Numbered from the stretch's first letter, positions 11,571 through 23,901 are shown. The stretch is DNA of 64,000 nucleotides from Ipomoea triloba (GCF_003576645.1 NC_044925.1:3736551-3800550), one strand, 5' to 3'. Made by a program: numbers and translations. Notes: generated by a model from the sequence alone, not told the origin.

Positions 11571-11938
11571 GGAAAAAGTGTCAAATAGGCCACTGAACTT
11601 ATTGTTTTTGTGCAATTGGGCCATTGAACTTAAAAAGCGTGCAATTCAACTATCAAACAATCAAAATTTGTGCAATTTGACCATTTTTACAAAAATTTCC
11701 AGGTAAAATCCAATTATATTACTAACATATATGTATTAAGAGTGGCATTTTCTTCTACCATACTAGTTGGGAGTCAATATTGAAATGTTTTTAACTCAAA
11801 TTGAATTAAAAAAATTTGTAAAAAATGGTCCAATTGCACAAATTTTACTTGTTTGATGGTTGAATTGCACACTTTTTAAGTTCAATGGCCCAATTACACA
11901 AAAGCGATAAATTCAGTGGCCTATTTGACACTTTTTCC
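11571..11938. mobile_element. MULE-type foldback MITE with 9-bp target duplication
   Basis: Long inverted repeats start GGAAAAAGTGTCAAATAGG and end CCTATTTGACACTTTTTCC. The flanking 9-mers AATTTTTTT at 11562-11570 and 11939-11947 match, though this sequence is low-complexity. The interior has no coding capacity. Its inner TIR phrase (CAAATAGGCCACTGAACT) is shared with the element at 38564-39246. Confidence 0.75.
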
Positions 11939-13045
11939 AATTTTTTTTTGGTTTATGGGCCAGAATATGGGTTGTTTGGCCAGATCCGGAAACCTTTGTT
12001 TTTAAAGAAAAACTAGTTTTACTCCTGCGATGTACCTAAAACATTATATTATTGTGAATTTAATTTAAATAAAAATTTAAAAAAAATATGTTATGATTTA
12101 CAATATAATAATATAGTTGTAATTTAATATATTCAGTGAAATATATATTTTTATTGCATACAAAATTAAAATTTATATAGTTAATATAATCTTTAATCAT
12201 TTACCCATTTAGATAAATTTATAGAGAAAATTTACATAATTAAATTTATTTCTTCTTAATTGTATTTCATATATATTATAATCCCAACAATATGAAAAAT
12301 AACCAAGAGAATTATATTTATAAATAAAAAAGGTGTAAATTTTAATTTTTGTATTAGTAAACTTAAACTCTAATTTTTTGAAAAAAAAATTAAACTCTAA
12401 TTGGATGCATTTCTTTGTATAATTGTATAATACATTGTATATAATAATATTTATTAATTAATATGTATATAGCAAATTCTATAACATAATTTCTATAATT
12501 ATATTCATGGATTAATATTTAAAATAATTACATTTGGAAATTAAAAATTTTGCATTTTAATTTGTATGATTAATATATAAAAAAAAAAACAAAAAATCAA
12601 GACAATTGATCATAATATAAATCTAAAAGTACTAATCTAAACTTAAAAAATTAGATTACCAATAAAATGATTGATACCTATTTTTAATTAGGGAATGAAA
12701 TTTTTAATTAAAGGATTAATCAAAACTCGTAGTTGTGTTTTAAAAAGTTATCAACCAAATATTAACTATAATTTTAATTACTATTGCTAGTGTATAAACC
12801 CATAAACCAAACACACCCTATGTCTTATCTATTTATAATGGTGTCACCAGTTTCATATATTTCTGATGTGGGACACGTTGCTTCTCTTCTGCATCAGACA
12901 TACAAGAATGAATTGAAGATTTTGTATTACATTAATTAATAATTGGATATATCTACGAAGATTTGCTTCATCATCAGGCATTAAGTTTGTTATAAAAGCC
13001 TTGCAAAGCATTGTGTATGACTTTGAACATGAGCTTGAAAGTAGT
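11939..13045. other. AT-rich intergenic DNA, no gene seen
   Basis: Very AT-rich with many short homopolymers. I see no coding, tRNA or clear element boundary. Confidence 0.5.
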
Positions 13046-13285
13046 TGTCATTGACCAAATGTGATACAAAATGAATAGTCATGCACCTAATTTGAAAATG
13101 TTAATAGTCAAGGACCAAATGTGATACAAATTGAATAGTCATGCACCTAATTTGAAAATGTTAATAGTCAAGGACCAAATGTGATACAAATTGAATAGTC
13201 ATGCACCTAATTTGAAATTTTTAATAGTCAAGGACCAAAATTAATACATATATTATAGTTGAGGGACTAAAAATGATATTTGCTC
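13046..13285. repeat. MITE end with a 60-bp unit in tandem
   Basis: A unit containing GACCAAATGTGATACAAA and AATAGTCATGCACCTAATTT repeats with an exact 60-bp period about three times. The right end (GTTGAGGGACTAAAAATGAT then ATTTGCTC) matches the right end of the complete MITE at 43992-44240. This is therefore a rearranged copy of that family. Confidence 0.75.
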
Positions 13286-13694
13286 AATTGAAATTACTAC
13301 CAAACATAATGAAAAGAAAATGTAAAGCGTTTTAATTGAGAGGAGGGGTAAATGATTTCATTTATTTAAAATAATAAGGATAAAAATAAAAAAAATTAAA
13401 AAACTACTAGCTTATTTTTGAAAAGTCACCCCAAGTAGCGTTTTAAAATAAGATCTTATTTTAAGCTAGTAGCTTAATTTTGAGAACATTACCAAACAGA
13501 GCTTATAGCTTATCAGTAACTTAAAATAAGCTATAAGCTCCTAAATAAGTACATCTAAAACTTTTCTTTGAAGCTGTGTTTATTTTCTAGGGTTTTACTC
13601 TTCCGCCTCAATTCGCTCTTCCCAGGATACAAGTATACACTCCAATTTGCTACTTTGGTGAACCATTCTTTGTTCCTTCAGACGTCCACACATA

Positions 13695-16409
13695 ATGGCA
13701 CCTACTAATTCCCCTTCTGCCGTTGAAAGAGAGCAGGTATTGTTTCGATTTTGTATCTGTAACATACTGCCTGTGATTGTGATCAATGCTTGGTTTTGAG
13801 CTGTTTGTGGATTTCGATATACATGATGCTTCCCATTCATTAATTTGATTGTTTGGGGAGAATTTCAATTTGTGTGTGTGTGTTTCCTGATTTTTCCCCC
13901 TCTTATTGAGTGCAGATATTTGGGATGGCAGAGAAAGAGATGGAGTACAGGGTGGAATTGTTTAACAAGTAGGTATTTTGCAGCATTTTAATGGACTTTG
14001 AAACCCCACTGTTCAGTGGCTTGGACCAATCAGTTTCATTTACTAGGTGTAAAACATTATAATCAAATGAACTGAAACTGATACTGCAATATTCTCACTC
14101 CTTTTTCTAAATTTACAGCTGATACAAACTCTAATAATTTGTGGTAAATGGTCACGTGTTTAGAACATTACTTAAAACAGAAGTCAAGGGGTGATGTGGT
14201 CTTGCACTCCTTTCCTATTGGAAAACAATGATGTGGAGATCCACTGCTTTTTCATGGCTTCACATGATACCTTAAGAATGCATTTTTTTTTTCATATTGG
14301 GAAAATGCTACTGTGATTCAGAATTTATCTAATCCTTTTGTTCATCTTTTGGTTTCCTTCAGGCTTACCCATACATGTTTCAAAAAGTGCATTGAGAACA
14401 AGTATGTTTGTTTTGATACATTTTACTTGTAGCCTTATCACTTTGTTCCGTGAATAGCTTGAGAAACTGATCTTGAATTGTTTCTCAGGTATAAGGAATC
14501 TGAGTTGAACATGGGTGAAAATAGTTGCATTGACCGGTGTGTTTCTAAATACTGGCAGGTGAGTTTTCCACTTTGCATTTAAACCTACATAAGATCAATG
14601 GTTGAGTCATTGCTAGATAATATACCCATTATAATTTTTTTTTTGGGGGGCACACACTTGTATGCTTTTACATGTACTTTAATTTTCCATTCTTAAACAG
14701 AAATCTTCACTCTAATCAGACATGATAAAATGTTGATTAAATGTAATATGTTAATTGCCATTAAACAGTCACTAGATAATGCACCCAACTTGTAACTTTC
14801 CAAAATTCAACCTTATATATTTTTTAATTTTATTATATTTTTGTGACATGTTTAATGTGTCTTAAGTTCCAATTTTTTTTTTTTTTTTTTTCGTTGGCAC
14901 AATCTAGTAATAATCATACACTGTAATGCTATTTCCATATTCCCTTAATAGAAGACTTTCACTAAATATCAGATGAAATTACAGGTCATGTGGGATAATG
15001 ATGTTATAATCTGAGTTTCTTGCCTCCCTGATTAGGCACCATCACAATATGTTTCCTAGGCTAGAGAAGAGTCTCAAAATGTTCAAAGAACAAAATTACG
15101 TCTCCTAGTACAAGGCAGCTTTGAAATGCTTAGGACTCACATTTCTATGTTTTCTAACCATTCCGAGTGTTTTCCTTAAAACAATTTTTTTGGATCTTTG
15201 GAGTTTTAGTTACTGCACTACCAATGACATAATTTACTCACATGACTGCCTGCATTTCTATTTAGTGCTTTTTCTGTTTTCCCTATTTTTGTTCCCTTTT
15301 TCCATAGTTTTCTAATTTTTCTTTTTCCATTAGAAAATTGATAGAAAAACAAAAGACGTGTTTATCAACATTTATTTTCCATATTATTTTTGAAATGAGA
15401 AAATACGAAGTTATTTAAACCTACGTGTTTATTGATTGATTTTCTTCATTTAAATCTACAAATAATGCTAGTGGTAGTTGACAATAATTCGAGTAGTGTA
15501 GTTATGTGTGCGCATTGGATTGAGTCGGTTATCTAAATTTTATTTTGTATATTCACAATTTTGAGTGCCATTTTCCGAGTTTTAATTTGGACAATAGAAA
15601 TACTATCCATATATGACAACAAATAAAATAATATCGGATGCTTGACCTCTAGAACCCTAATATGACTGGTTCGAATAGTTGATAGTTGGGTTTTAAACGG
15701 GTTTTGGTAGTAGTGAAATCCCCATATCCGATTGTGCGTGTGTATAATAGGTTTCGGGATGATTTCGAGTACTATGTGTAATTTCAATCGGGTTTGGAAT
15801 GGGTATTTCTAATATTCATTCTTATTATGGTAGTTCTAAATGTATTCGAATTCACATTTGAAAATGACTAAATACTAAATAGACGATTACTTACCTATGT
15901 CATCCCTAATAACATGGGTAGAGCAAAAAAACAAAAGATAATATTATATGTATTCATAGTAGTGGATATATAGATAGTATGAATAGTGGTGGTGATAGGA
16001 GGATAGTAGATATGGGTGGTAATAGTGTAGGTAGGTGGTGGTAGAGGTATATAGATAGGTAGTTGGTTAGATGATATGACTAAATTAACAAGTGAAGTGA
16101 AACTTTGTACGCAATAATAATAGCGATTATTGATAGAGTTCTGTGTTTTTGTATTTGGAAAAATTTAGAAAACAAGACCTCAAATATGTTTTTGCAAATC
16201 CTTTGTTAAATTGGAAAAAATGGAAAAACAGTTTTCCAGATGGAAAAATGGGAACCAGTGCTAAAAACAAAATTTTTGTTTTGTTTTTCATTTTCCAGAA
16301 AACTGGAAATTTTTTTTCCAGAAATTAAACTAAACGCAACCCTAAATGTTTTCTGCAGGTGACTAATCTAGTTGGACAGCTTCTTGGTAGTGGTCGTCCT
16401 CCTATGTAA
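13695..16409 (+). CDS. TIM10: Mitochondrial import inner membrane translocase subunit TIM10
   Basis: Five exons (13695-13736, 13916-13968, 14363-14401, 14489-14558, 16359-16409) join in phase to give 84 residues, the usual size for a small Tim. The protein reads MAPTNSPSAVEREQ, then IFGMAEKEMEYRVELFNK, LTHTCFKKCIENKYKESELN, MGENSCIDRCVSKYWQ and VTNLVGQLLGSGRPPM. The twin CX3C motifs (CFKKC and CIDRC) that form the two disulfides are intact. Small Tims act as hexameric chaperones in the intermembrane space, carrying hydrophobic precursors to TIM22. The LNMGENSCIDRCVSKYWQV block identifies TIM10 rather than TIM9. Intron 4 is long, about 1.8 kb. A 3' UTR probably extends to about 16600. Confidence 0.93.
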
Positions 16410-16738
16410 GAGTGTCCTTCAACATCTCTCCATGGATGATAAGAAGAAGTAAAAAAGTACAACTGCGTTTTCCCCCATCTATCATTTAGAAAACAACACT
16501 ATAACTTGTAGACTTGAGAAAACCTCTTGCTATTCTTTTATGCCTCCATGTTTACTGACAGCAAGATGCAACTTATAAGTGCATCCCTACTAAGAGTTTT
16601 TTCATGGTTTTTAGTATGAGTTGGAGGTGAGATTGAGTGATTTGGAGGGGAGAGGGGAGAGGGGAAATTGTATTTGCAATAAACAAAAGGGTTTTTGTGG
16701 TCCCTAGGAAGAGAGAAAAGATATGCAAATATGTTATG

Positions 16739-16821
16739 GTCATTATGGCTGAGTGGTCTAAGGCACCAGGCTCAAGTTCTAGTCCTCATTAGAGAGCGTG
16801 GGTTCAAATCCCACTTTTGAA
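16739..16821 (+). pseudogene. Degenerate tRNA-Leu (CAA) pseudogene
   Basis: It aligns along its length with the intact tRNA-Leu copies downstream and keeps CTCAAGT in the anticodon loop. The acceptor stem (GTCATTA versus TTTTGAA) has three mismatches, and the anticodon stem has one. It sits just upstream of the repeat array. Confidence 0.75.
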
Positions 16822-17344
16822 TTCAAAATCACTAGTCTCTTATTATACTATCGTATACTATGAAGCATTATCAAAAAAGGAAAATACATAGAATGACTAA
16901 CATGAACATTAAGGAAGCTTACTTGAAATTAATTTCTTTAGTTATTATTTAGTAAATTTTCTAAGTAAATGGATAAAAGACCTGATTTTTTTTTATCACA
17001 ATATGTACTTGTTATAAAATGACTAACTTAAAAATTACGAGAATTTGCTTGAAAGTTATCAAATTATTGAACAAGTCTAGCCTTTTTGTTATTGATCAAA
17101 GATTATAATCAGAAAAGTAATTGTGTAAAGTATTAAGTATACTCCAATATTCCTTATTGTTATCTCTTATCTTTTTTTTTTTACTTATTATTTATTAAAT
17201 TTGAAAAGCATATTGAAATACGATATTGGCGTTCTTCTTTCCAATTTTTAACTGAATATGTATTTCTTTGTATATATATAAAATTTTGAATTAAACAAAA
17301 ATCTTCATAACAAGTACCACTAATAGTTCCAATCCTTTTAAAAT

Positions 17345-17373
17345 GGTGTAGGTTAAAATGCCACTTCTGACGA
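17345..17373 (+). pseudogene. tRNA-Leu 3'-half relic (first of four)
   Basis: GGTGTAGGTTAAAATGCCAC followed by TTCTGACGA resembles the T arm and 3' acceptor of the intact tRNA (GTGGGTTCAAATCCCAC, TTCTGACA). Equivalent relics lie at 18801-18829, 21003-21031 and 23202-23230. The T stem no longer pairs fully. Confidence 0.55.
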
Positions 17374-17622
17374 TAATGGTATTTGATAATATTTCTAGTA
17401 ATATAATTTTTGTCCTTAATAAAGATTAACGTAACAAGAATATTAATTGAATTTAAAATCAATACATTCAAAAATAAATTAAAATTATTATTTATACAAT
17501 ATTCTTTATTGTTATAATTTCTAAATCATTATAGCATACAACGAAACATTATAAAAACAGTGAAAATACATACTGCCTACATCACATATTTAATAAATTT
17601 AAACATTACTCATTTTAAAATG

Positions 17623-17706
17623 GTCAGGATGGCCGAGTGGTCTAAGGCGCCAGACTCAAGTTCTAGTCCTCGTGAGAGGGCGTGGGTTCAAATCCCACTT
17701 CTGACA
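17623..17706 (+). tRNA. tRNA-Leu (CAA), copy 1
   Basis: A class II tRNA. The acceptor GTCAGGA pairs with TTCTGAC, with discriminator A. The A box is GGCCGAGTGGTCTAAGGC, the anticodon CAA is at 17657-17659, and the B box is GGTTCAAATCC. It differs from the other copies in the anticodon stem (TCTAG instead of TCTGG), giving one C-A mismatch, so function is less certain. Confidence 0.8.
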
Positions 17707-17974
17707 TTAATTAACTAATGACATCTCGCAATATATTTAATCATATATGATATATAATCGTGTTTAAAATAAAGAATTAATGTCACAAACACATTAATTG
17801 AATTGAAAATCATTATATTAATAAATTACTCCGTAATATTTAAACAATAGTCTTTTATTATAAGAATTTGTTGTGACATTATAGTATACAATGAAGCATT
17901 ATCAAAAAAGGAAAATACATACTAGTAGCTACATCAATTATTCAAAAAATTTAAACATTATTTATTGATAGACG

Positions 17975-18041
17975 GTCACGATGGTTGAGTGGTCTAAATG
18001 GCGCGCTAGACTCAAGTTTTGATCTTCGAAAGAAGGCGATG
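17975..18041 (+). pseudogene. tRNA-Leu 5'-half relic in unit 1
   Basis: GTCACGATGGTTGAGTGGTC, then CTCAAGTTTTGATCTTCG, follows the tRNA-Leu from the acceptor through the variable arm with small insertions. The T arm and 3' acceptor are missing. There is no B box, so it should be silent. Confidence 0.75.
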
Positions 18042-18540
18042 CAATACAAGAATTAAGACATTCCGTGACAAATCTTTTGTGATACACTATTATATTGTTA
18101 GTGATAACTTTAATTTTTTTTTGTCATGGATAGTATTGTAATTGTGACAAATAAGCATTTGTTACATGTAAGCTGTCGCTATTACTAGAATCACAGTGTA
18201 GTAACCTAAGTTGTCACTATTTGTTCTCACTAAATGTATGTGCGTTTTAGTGGCACTATAATTATTGTGAGAACGAATGTAATTGTGACAAAATACACTA
18301 TAATTATTGTGAGAACGAATGTAATTGTGACAAAATATAGTGTGGACACAAATATTGAGAATGTAATTGTGACAAAATATAGTGTGGACACAAATATTGA
18401 TACTTTTTGTAACAAATAGTTATTGGTCACTCTTTTTGTTTTGTTTTTTTTTTTTAATATTTGTAACAACTCACTTGTCAATAAAAATACAATTAGTTAG
18501 TATCAATAGAAATGAGATACGATTGTCAAAAAAAGAAATG

Positions 18541-18541
18541 N
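18541..18541. other. Single N marking a probable collapsed assembly gap
   Basis: Sequence before the N matches the unit around 19905-19913. Sequence after it matches 20745 onward. About 830 bp of a normal unit is therefore absent at this one base. Confidence 0.75.
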
Positions 18542-19078
18542 TGTTATTGATCAAAGATTATAATCAGAAAAGTAATTGTGTAAAGTATTAACTATACTCC
18601 AATATTCCTTATTGTTATCCCTTATCTTTTTTTTTTTTACTTATTATTTATTAAATTTGAAAAGCATATTGAAATACGATATTGGCGTTCTTCTTTCCAA
18701 TTTTTAACTGCATATGTATTTCTTTGTATATATATAAAATTTTGAATTAAACAAAAATCTTCATAACAAGTACCACTAATAGTTCCAATCCTTTTAAGAT
18801 GGTGTAGGTTAAAATGCCACTTCTGACGATAATGGTATTTGATAATATTTCTAGTAATATAATTTTTGTCCTTAATAAAGATTAACGTAACAAGAATATT
18901 AATTGAATTTAAAATCAATACATTCAAAAATAAATTAAAATTATTATTTATACAATATTCTTTATTGTTATAATTTCTAAATCATTATAGCATACAACGA
19001 AACATTATAAAAACAGTGAAAATACATACTGCCTACATCACATATTTAATAAATTTAAACATTACTCATTTTAAAATG

Positions 19079-19162
19079 GTCAGGATGGCCGAGTGGTCTA
19101 AGGCGCCAGACTCAAGTTCTGGTCCTCGTGAGAGGGCGTGGGTTCAAATCCCACTTTTGACA
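19079..19162 (+). tRNA. tRNA-Leu (CAA), copy 2
   Basis: Full cloverleaf with anticodon CAA at 19113-19115 and a fully paired anticodon stem (CCAGA/TCTGG). The 3' acceptor reads TTTTGAC, giving one G-U pair. A and B boxes are intact. Confidence 0.9.
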
Positions 19163-19430
19163 TTAATTAACTAATGACATCTCGCAATATATTTAATCAT
19201 ATATGATATATAATCGTGTTTAAAATAAAGAATTAATGTCACAAACACATTAATTGAATTGAAAATCATTATATTAATAAATTACTCCGTAATATTTAAA
19301 CAATAGTCTTTTATTATAAGAATTTGTTGTGACATTATAGTATACAATGAAGCATTATCAAAAAAGGAAAATACATACTAGTAGCTACATCAATTATTCA
19401 AAAAATTTAAACATTATTTATTGATAGACG

Positions 19431-19497
19431 GTCACGATGGTTGAGTGGTCTAAATGGCGCGCTAGACTCAAGTTTTGATCTTCGAAAGAAGGCGATG
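19431..19497 (+). pseudogene. tRNA-Leu 5'-half relic in unit 2
   Basis: Identical in form to the relic at 17975-18041. It ends in the variable arm at GGCGATG and lacks a T arm. Confidence 0.75.
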
Positions 19498-21280
19498 CAA
19501 TACAAGAATTAAGACATTCCGTGACAAATCTTTTGTGATACACTATTATATTGTTAGTGATAACTTTATTTTTTTTTTGTCATGGATAGTATTGTAATTG
19601 TGACAAATAAGCATTTGTTACATGTAAGCTGTCGCTATTACTAGAATCACAGTGTAGTAACCTAAGTTGTCACTATTTGTTCTCACTAAATGTATGTGCG
19701 TTTTAGTGGCACTATAATTATTGTGAGAACGAATGTAATTGTGACAAAATATAGTGTGGACACAAATATTGATACTTTTTGTAACAAATAGTTATTGGTC
19801 ACTCTTTTTTTTTTTTTTTTTTTTTTTTTAATATTTGTAACAACTCACTTGTCAATAAAAATACAATTAGTTAGTATCAATAGAAATGAGATACGATTGT
19901 CAAAAAAAGAAATGAGATACGATTGTGAGAAAAATAATACTATTGTCACTCATACTGTCATTATATTTATGTGATGAAATTGTTACAATTTTTTGTGAGA
20001 GTCTATAATTCCGTAAGAAAAATTACTAAATTGAGGCATTAATTGTGTCGACTTCAATTTTTTTCACTAATGTTATGATAATTGAGACGAGTAATGATTT
20101 GTTATAATGACTTTGTCAGTATGATTAAATAGATGAATATTTAGTACTAAAAAAAATAGACGAGTATTTGTGTGATGTTATGTTGTAATCAATGTTTGGC
20201 ATTAAAATTGCATTCAACTTGGTGCCAAAGTACATGCAGCAATAATTGATCAATTAATATTTAACTTCATTGTGTAATTCAATGACCTAACAAAATTTTA
20301 AATTAAGTGCGCAGAAAGAATTATATGTACGAATATATTTATACAGTAGTACTTACATTTTTCTTGAACCACAAATAAAATTTGATTTGTGTCTATTTTC
20401 TACATTTTTGGAATCATCACTCATTACTATTTCTTTGTGCATGCTTTATATGCGAAAAGATAAGAAAACAAGAGACAGTACCTTGGGAATTCAGCCATAC
20501 ATTGAATGACTAACATGAACATTAAGGAAGCTTACTTGAAATTAATCAAATATTAAGTATACTAAAATATTCATTATTGTTATCTCTTATTTCTTTAGTT
20601 ATTATTTAGTAAATTTTCTAAGTAAATGGATAAAAGACCTGATTTTTTTTATCACAATATGTACTTGTTATAAAATGACTAACTTAAAAATTACGAGAAT
20701 TTGCTTGAAAGTTATCAAATTATTGAACAAGTCTAGCCTTTTTGTTATTGATCAAAGATTATAATCAGAAAAGTAATTGTGTAAAGTATTAACTATACTC
20801 CAATATTCCTTATTGTTATCCCTTATCTTTTTTTTTTTTTACTTATTATTTATTAAATTTGAAAAGCATATTGAAATACGATATTGGCGTTCTTCTTTCC
20901 AATTTTTAACTGCATATGTATTTCTTTGTATATATATAAAATTTTGAATTAAACAAAAATCTTCATAACAAGTACCACTAATAGTTCCAATCCTTTTAAG
21001 ATGGTGTAGGTTAAAATGCCACTTCTGACGATAATGGTATTTGATAATATTTCTAGTAATATAATTTTTGTCCTTAATAAAGATTAACGTAACAAGAATA
21101 TTAATTGAATTTAAAATCAATACATTCAAAAATAAATTAAAATTATTATTTATACAATATTCTTTATTGTTATAATTTCTAAATCATTATAGCATACAAC
21201 GAAACATTATAAAAACAGTGAAAATACATACTGCCTACATCACATATTTAATAAATTTAAACATTACTCATTTTAAAATG

Positions 21281-21364
21281 GTCAGGATGGCCGAGTGGTC
21301 TAAGGCGCCAGACTCAAGTTCTGGTCCTCGTCAGAGGGCGTGGGTTCAAATCCCACTTCTGACA
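21281..21364 (+). tRNA. tRNA-Leu (CAA), copy 3
   Basis: Intact cloverleaf with anticodon CAA at 21315-21317, acceptor GTCAGGA/TTCTGAC and discriminator A. One base in the variable loop (CGTCAGAG) differs from its sisters (CGTGAGAG). Confidence 0.9.
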
Positions 21365-21632
21365 TTAATTAACTAATGACATCTCGCAATATATTTAATC
21401 ATATATGATATATAATCGTGTTTAAAATAAAGAATTAATGTCACAAACACATTAATTGAATTGAAAATCATTATATTAATAAATTACTCCGTAATATTTA
21501 AACAATAGTCTTTTATTATAAGAATTTGTTGTGACATTATAGTATACAATGAAGCATTATCAAAAAAGGAAAATACATACTAGTAGCTACATCAATTATT
21601 CAAAAAATTTAAACATTATTTATTGATAGACG

Positions 21633-21699
21633 GTCACGATGGTTGAGTGGTCTAAATGGCGCGCTAGACTCAAGTTTTGATCTTCGAAAGAAGGCGATG
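21633..21699 (+). pseudogene. tRNA-Leu 5'-half relic in unit 3
   Basis: Same truncated copy as in the other units, about 270 bp downstream of the intact tRNA. Confidence 0.75.
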
Positions 21700-23479
21700 C
21701 AATACAAGAATTAAGACATTCCGTGACAAATCTTTTGTGATACACTATTATATTGTTAGTGATAACTTTATTTTTTTTTGTCATGGATAGTATTGTAATT
21801 GTGACAAATAAGCATTTGTTACATGTAAGCTGTCGCTATTACTAGAATCACAGTGTAGTAACCTAAGTTGTCACTATTTGTTCTCACTAAATGTATGTGC
21901 GTTTTAGTGGCACTATAATTATTGTGAGAACGAATGTAATTGTGACAAAATATAGTGTGGACACAAATATTGATACTTTTTGTAACAAATAGTTATTGGT
22001 CACTCTTTTTGTTTTGTTTTTTTTTTTTTTAATATTTGTAACAACTCACTTGTCAATAAAAATACAATTAGTTAGTATCAATAGAAATGAGATACGATTG
22101 TCAAAAAAAGAAATGAGATACGATTGTGAGAAAAATAATACTATTGTCACTCATACTGTCATTATATTTATGTGATGAAATTGTTACAATTTTTTGTGAG
22201 AGTCTATAATTCCGTAAGAAAAATTACTAAATTGAGGCATTAATTGTGTCGACTTCAATTTTTTTTCACTAATGTTATGATAATTGAGACGAGTAATGAT
22301 TTGTTATAATGACTTTGTCAGTATGATTAAATAGATGAATATTTAGTACTAAAAAAAATAGACGAGTATTTGTGTGATGTTATGTTGTAATCAATGTTTG
22401 GCATTAAAATTGCATTCAACTTGGTGCCAAAGTACATGCAGCAATAATTGATCAATTACTATTTAACTTCATTGTGTAATTCAATGACCTAACAAAATTT
22501 TAAATTAAGTGCGCAGAAAGAATTATATGTACGAATATATTTATACAGTAGTACTTACATTTTTCTTGAACCACAAATAAAATTTGATTTGTGTCTATTT
22601 TCTACATTTTTGGAATCATCACTCATTACTATTTCTTTGTGCATGCTTTATATGCGAAAAGATAAGAAAACAAGAGACAGTACCTTGGGAATTCAGCCAT
22701 ACATTGAATGACTAACATGAACATTAAGGAAGCTTACTTGAAATTAATCAAATATTAAGTATACTAAAATATTCATTATTGTTATCTCTTATTTCTTTAG
22801 TTATTATTTAGTAAATTTTCTAAGTAAATGGATAAAAGACCTGATTTTTTTTATCACAATATGTACTTGTTATAAAATGACTAACTTAAAAATTACGAGA
22901 ATTTGCTTGAAAGTTATCAAATTATTGAACAAGTCTAGCCTTTTTGTTATTGATCAAAGATTATAATCAGAAAAGTAATTGTGTAAAGTATTAAGTATAC
23001 TCCAATATTCCTTATTGTTATCCCTTATCTTTTCTTTTTAGTTATTATTTATTAAATTTGAAAAGCATATTGAAATACGATATTGGCGTTCTTCTTCCCA
23101 ATTTTTAACTGCATATGTATTTCTTTGTATACATATAAAATTTTGAATTAAACAAAAATCTTCATAACAAGTACCACTAATAGTTCCAATCCTTTTAAGA
23201 TGGTGTAGGTTAAAATGCCACTTCTGACGATAATGGTATTTGATAATATTTCTAGTAATATAATTTTTGTCCTTAATAAAGATTAACGTAACAAGAATAT
23301 TAATTGAATTTAAAATCAATACATTCAAAAATAAATTAAAATTATTATTTATACAATATTCTTTATTGTTATAATTTCTAAATCATTATAGCATACAACG
23401 AAACATTATAAAAACAGTGAAAATACATACTGCCTACATCACATATTTAATAAATTTAAACATTACTCATTTTAAAATG

Positions 23480-23563
23480 GTCAGGATGGCCGAGTGGTCT
23501 AAGGCGCCAGACTCAAGTTCTGGTCCTCGTGAGAGGGCGTGGGTTCAAATCCCACTTCTGGCA
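23480..23563 (+). tRNA. tRNA-Leu (CAA), copy 4
   Basis: Intact anticodon stem, CAA at 23514-23516, and A and B boxes present. The 3' acceptor TTCTGGC pairs with GTCAGGA through one U-G pair. Confidence 0.88.
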
Positions 23564-23834
23564 TTAATTAACTAATGACATCTCCCAATATATTTAATCA
23601 TATATGATATATAATCGTGTTTAAAATAAAGAATTAATGTCACAAACACACATTAATTGAATTGAAAATCATTATATTAATAAATTACTCCGTAATATCT
23701 AAACAATAGTCTTTTATTATAAGAATTTGTTGTGTCATTATAGTATACAATGAAGCATTATCAAAAAAAGGAAAATACATACTAGTAGCTACATCAATTA
23801 TTCAAAAAATTTAAACATTATTTATTGATAGACG

Positions 23835-23901
23835 GTCACGATGGTTGAGTGGTCTAAATGGCGCGCTAGACTCAAGTTTTGATCTTCGAAAGAAGGCGAT
23901 G
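23835..23901 (+). pseudogene. tRNA-Leu 5'-half relic in unit 4
   Basis: Same truncated copy as in units 1-3. Confidence 0.75.

Larger units (their letters stand above)
16891..18540. repeat. tRNA-Leu repeat, unit 1 (cut at the assembly N)
   Basis: It starts GAATGACTAACATGAACATT, as units 3 and 4 do. It holds one tRNA-Leu, a 3'-half relic at 17345-17373 and a 5'-half relic at 17975-18041. It also has extra internal duplications of about 45 bp around 18255-18400 (ATTGTGAGAACGAATGTAAT motif). It stops at the N at 18541, short of the part that follows in complete units. Confidence 0.85.
18542..20503. repeat. tRNA-Leu repeat, unit 2 (5' end missing)
   Basis: Nearly identical to units 3 and 4 from TGTTATTGATCAAAGATTAT onward. 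It carries one full tRNA, a 3'-half relic and a 5'-half relic. Length polymorphism is mainly in T runs. Confidence 0.85.
20504..22703. repeat. tRNA-Leu repeat, unit 3 (complete, about 2.2 kb)
   Basis: This is the reference unit, from GAATGACTAACATGAACATT to the next occurrence 2,200 bp later. In order it holds a 3'-half relic, a full tRNA-Leu, a 5'-half relic, and a long AT-rich tail with TGTGACAAA-type motifs. The minus-strand frame of 96 codons present in every unit overlaps the 3'-half relic and is not taken as a gene. Confidence 0.9.

Noticed and set aside
17181..17471. A 96-codon minus-strand frame conserved in all four tRNA repeat units
   Set aside because: Its conservation is explained by recent duplication of the whole unit. 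It overlaps a tRNA relic on the other strand, has low-complexity AT-driven composition, and no recognisable domain.
18230..18481. Minus-strand frame of 83 codons with repeated VTITFVLTIIIV-type segments
   Set aside because: It arises from the local duplication in repeat unit 1 and has no membrane-protein family features beyond low complexity.
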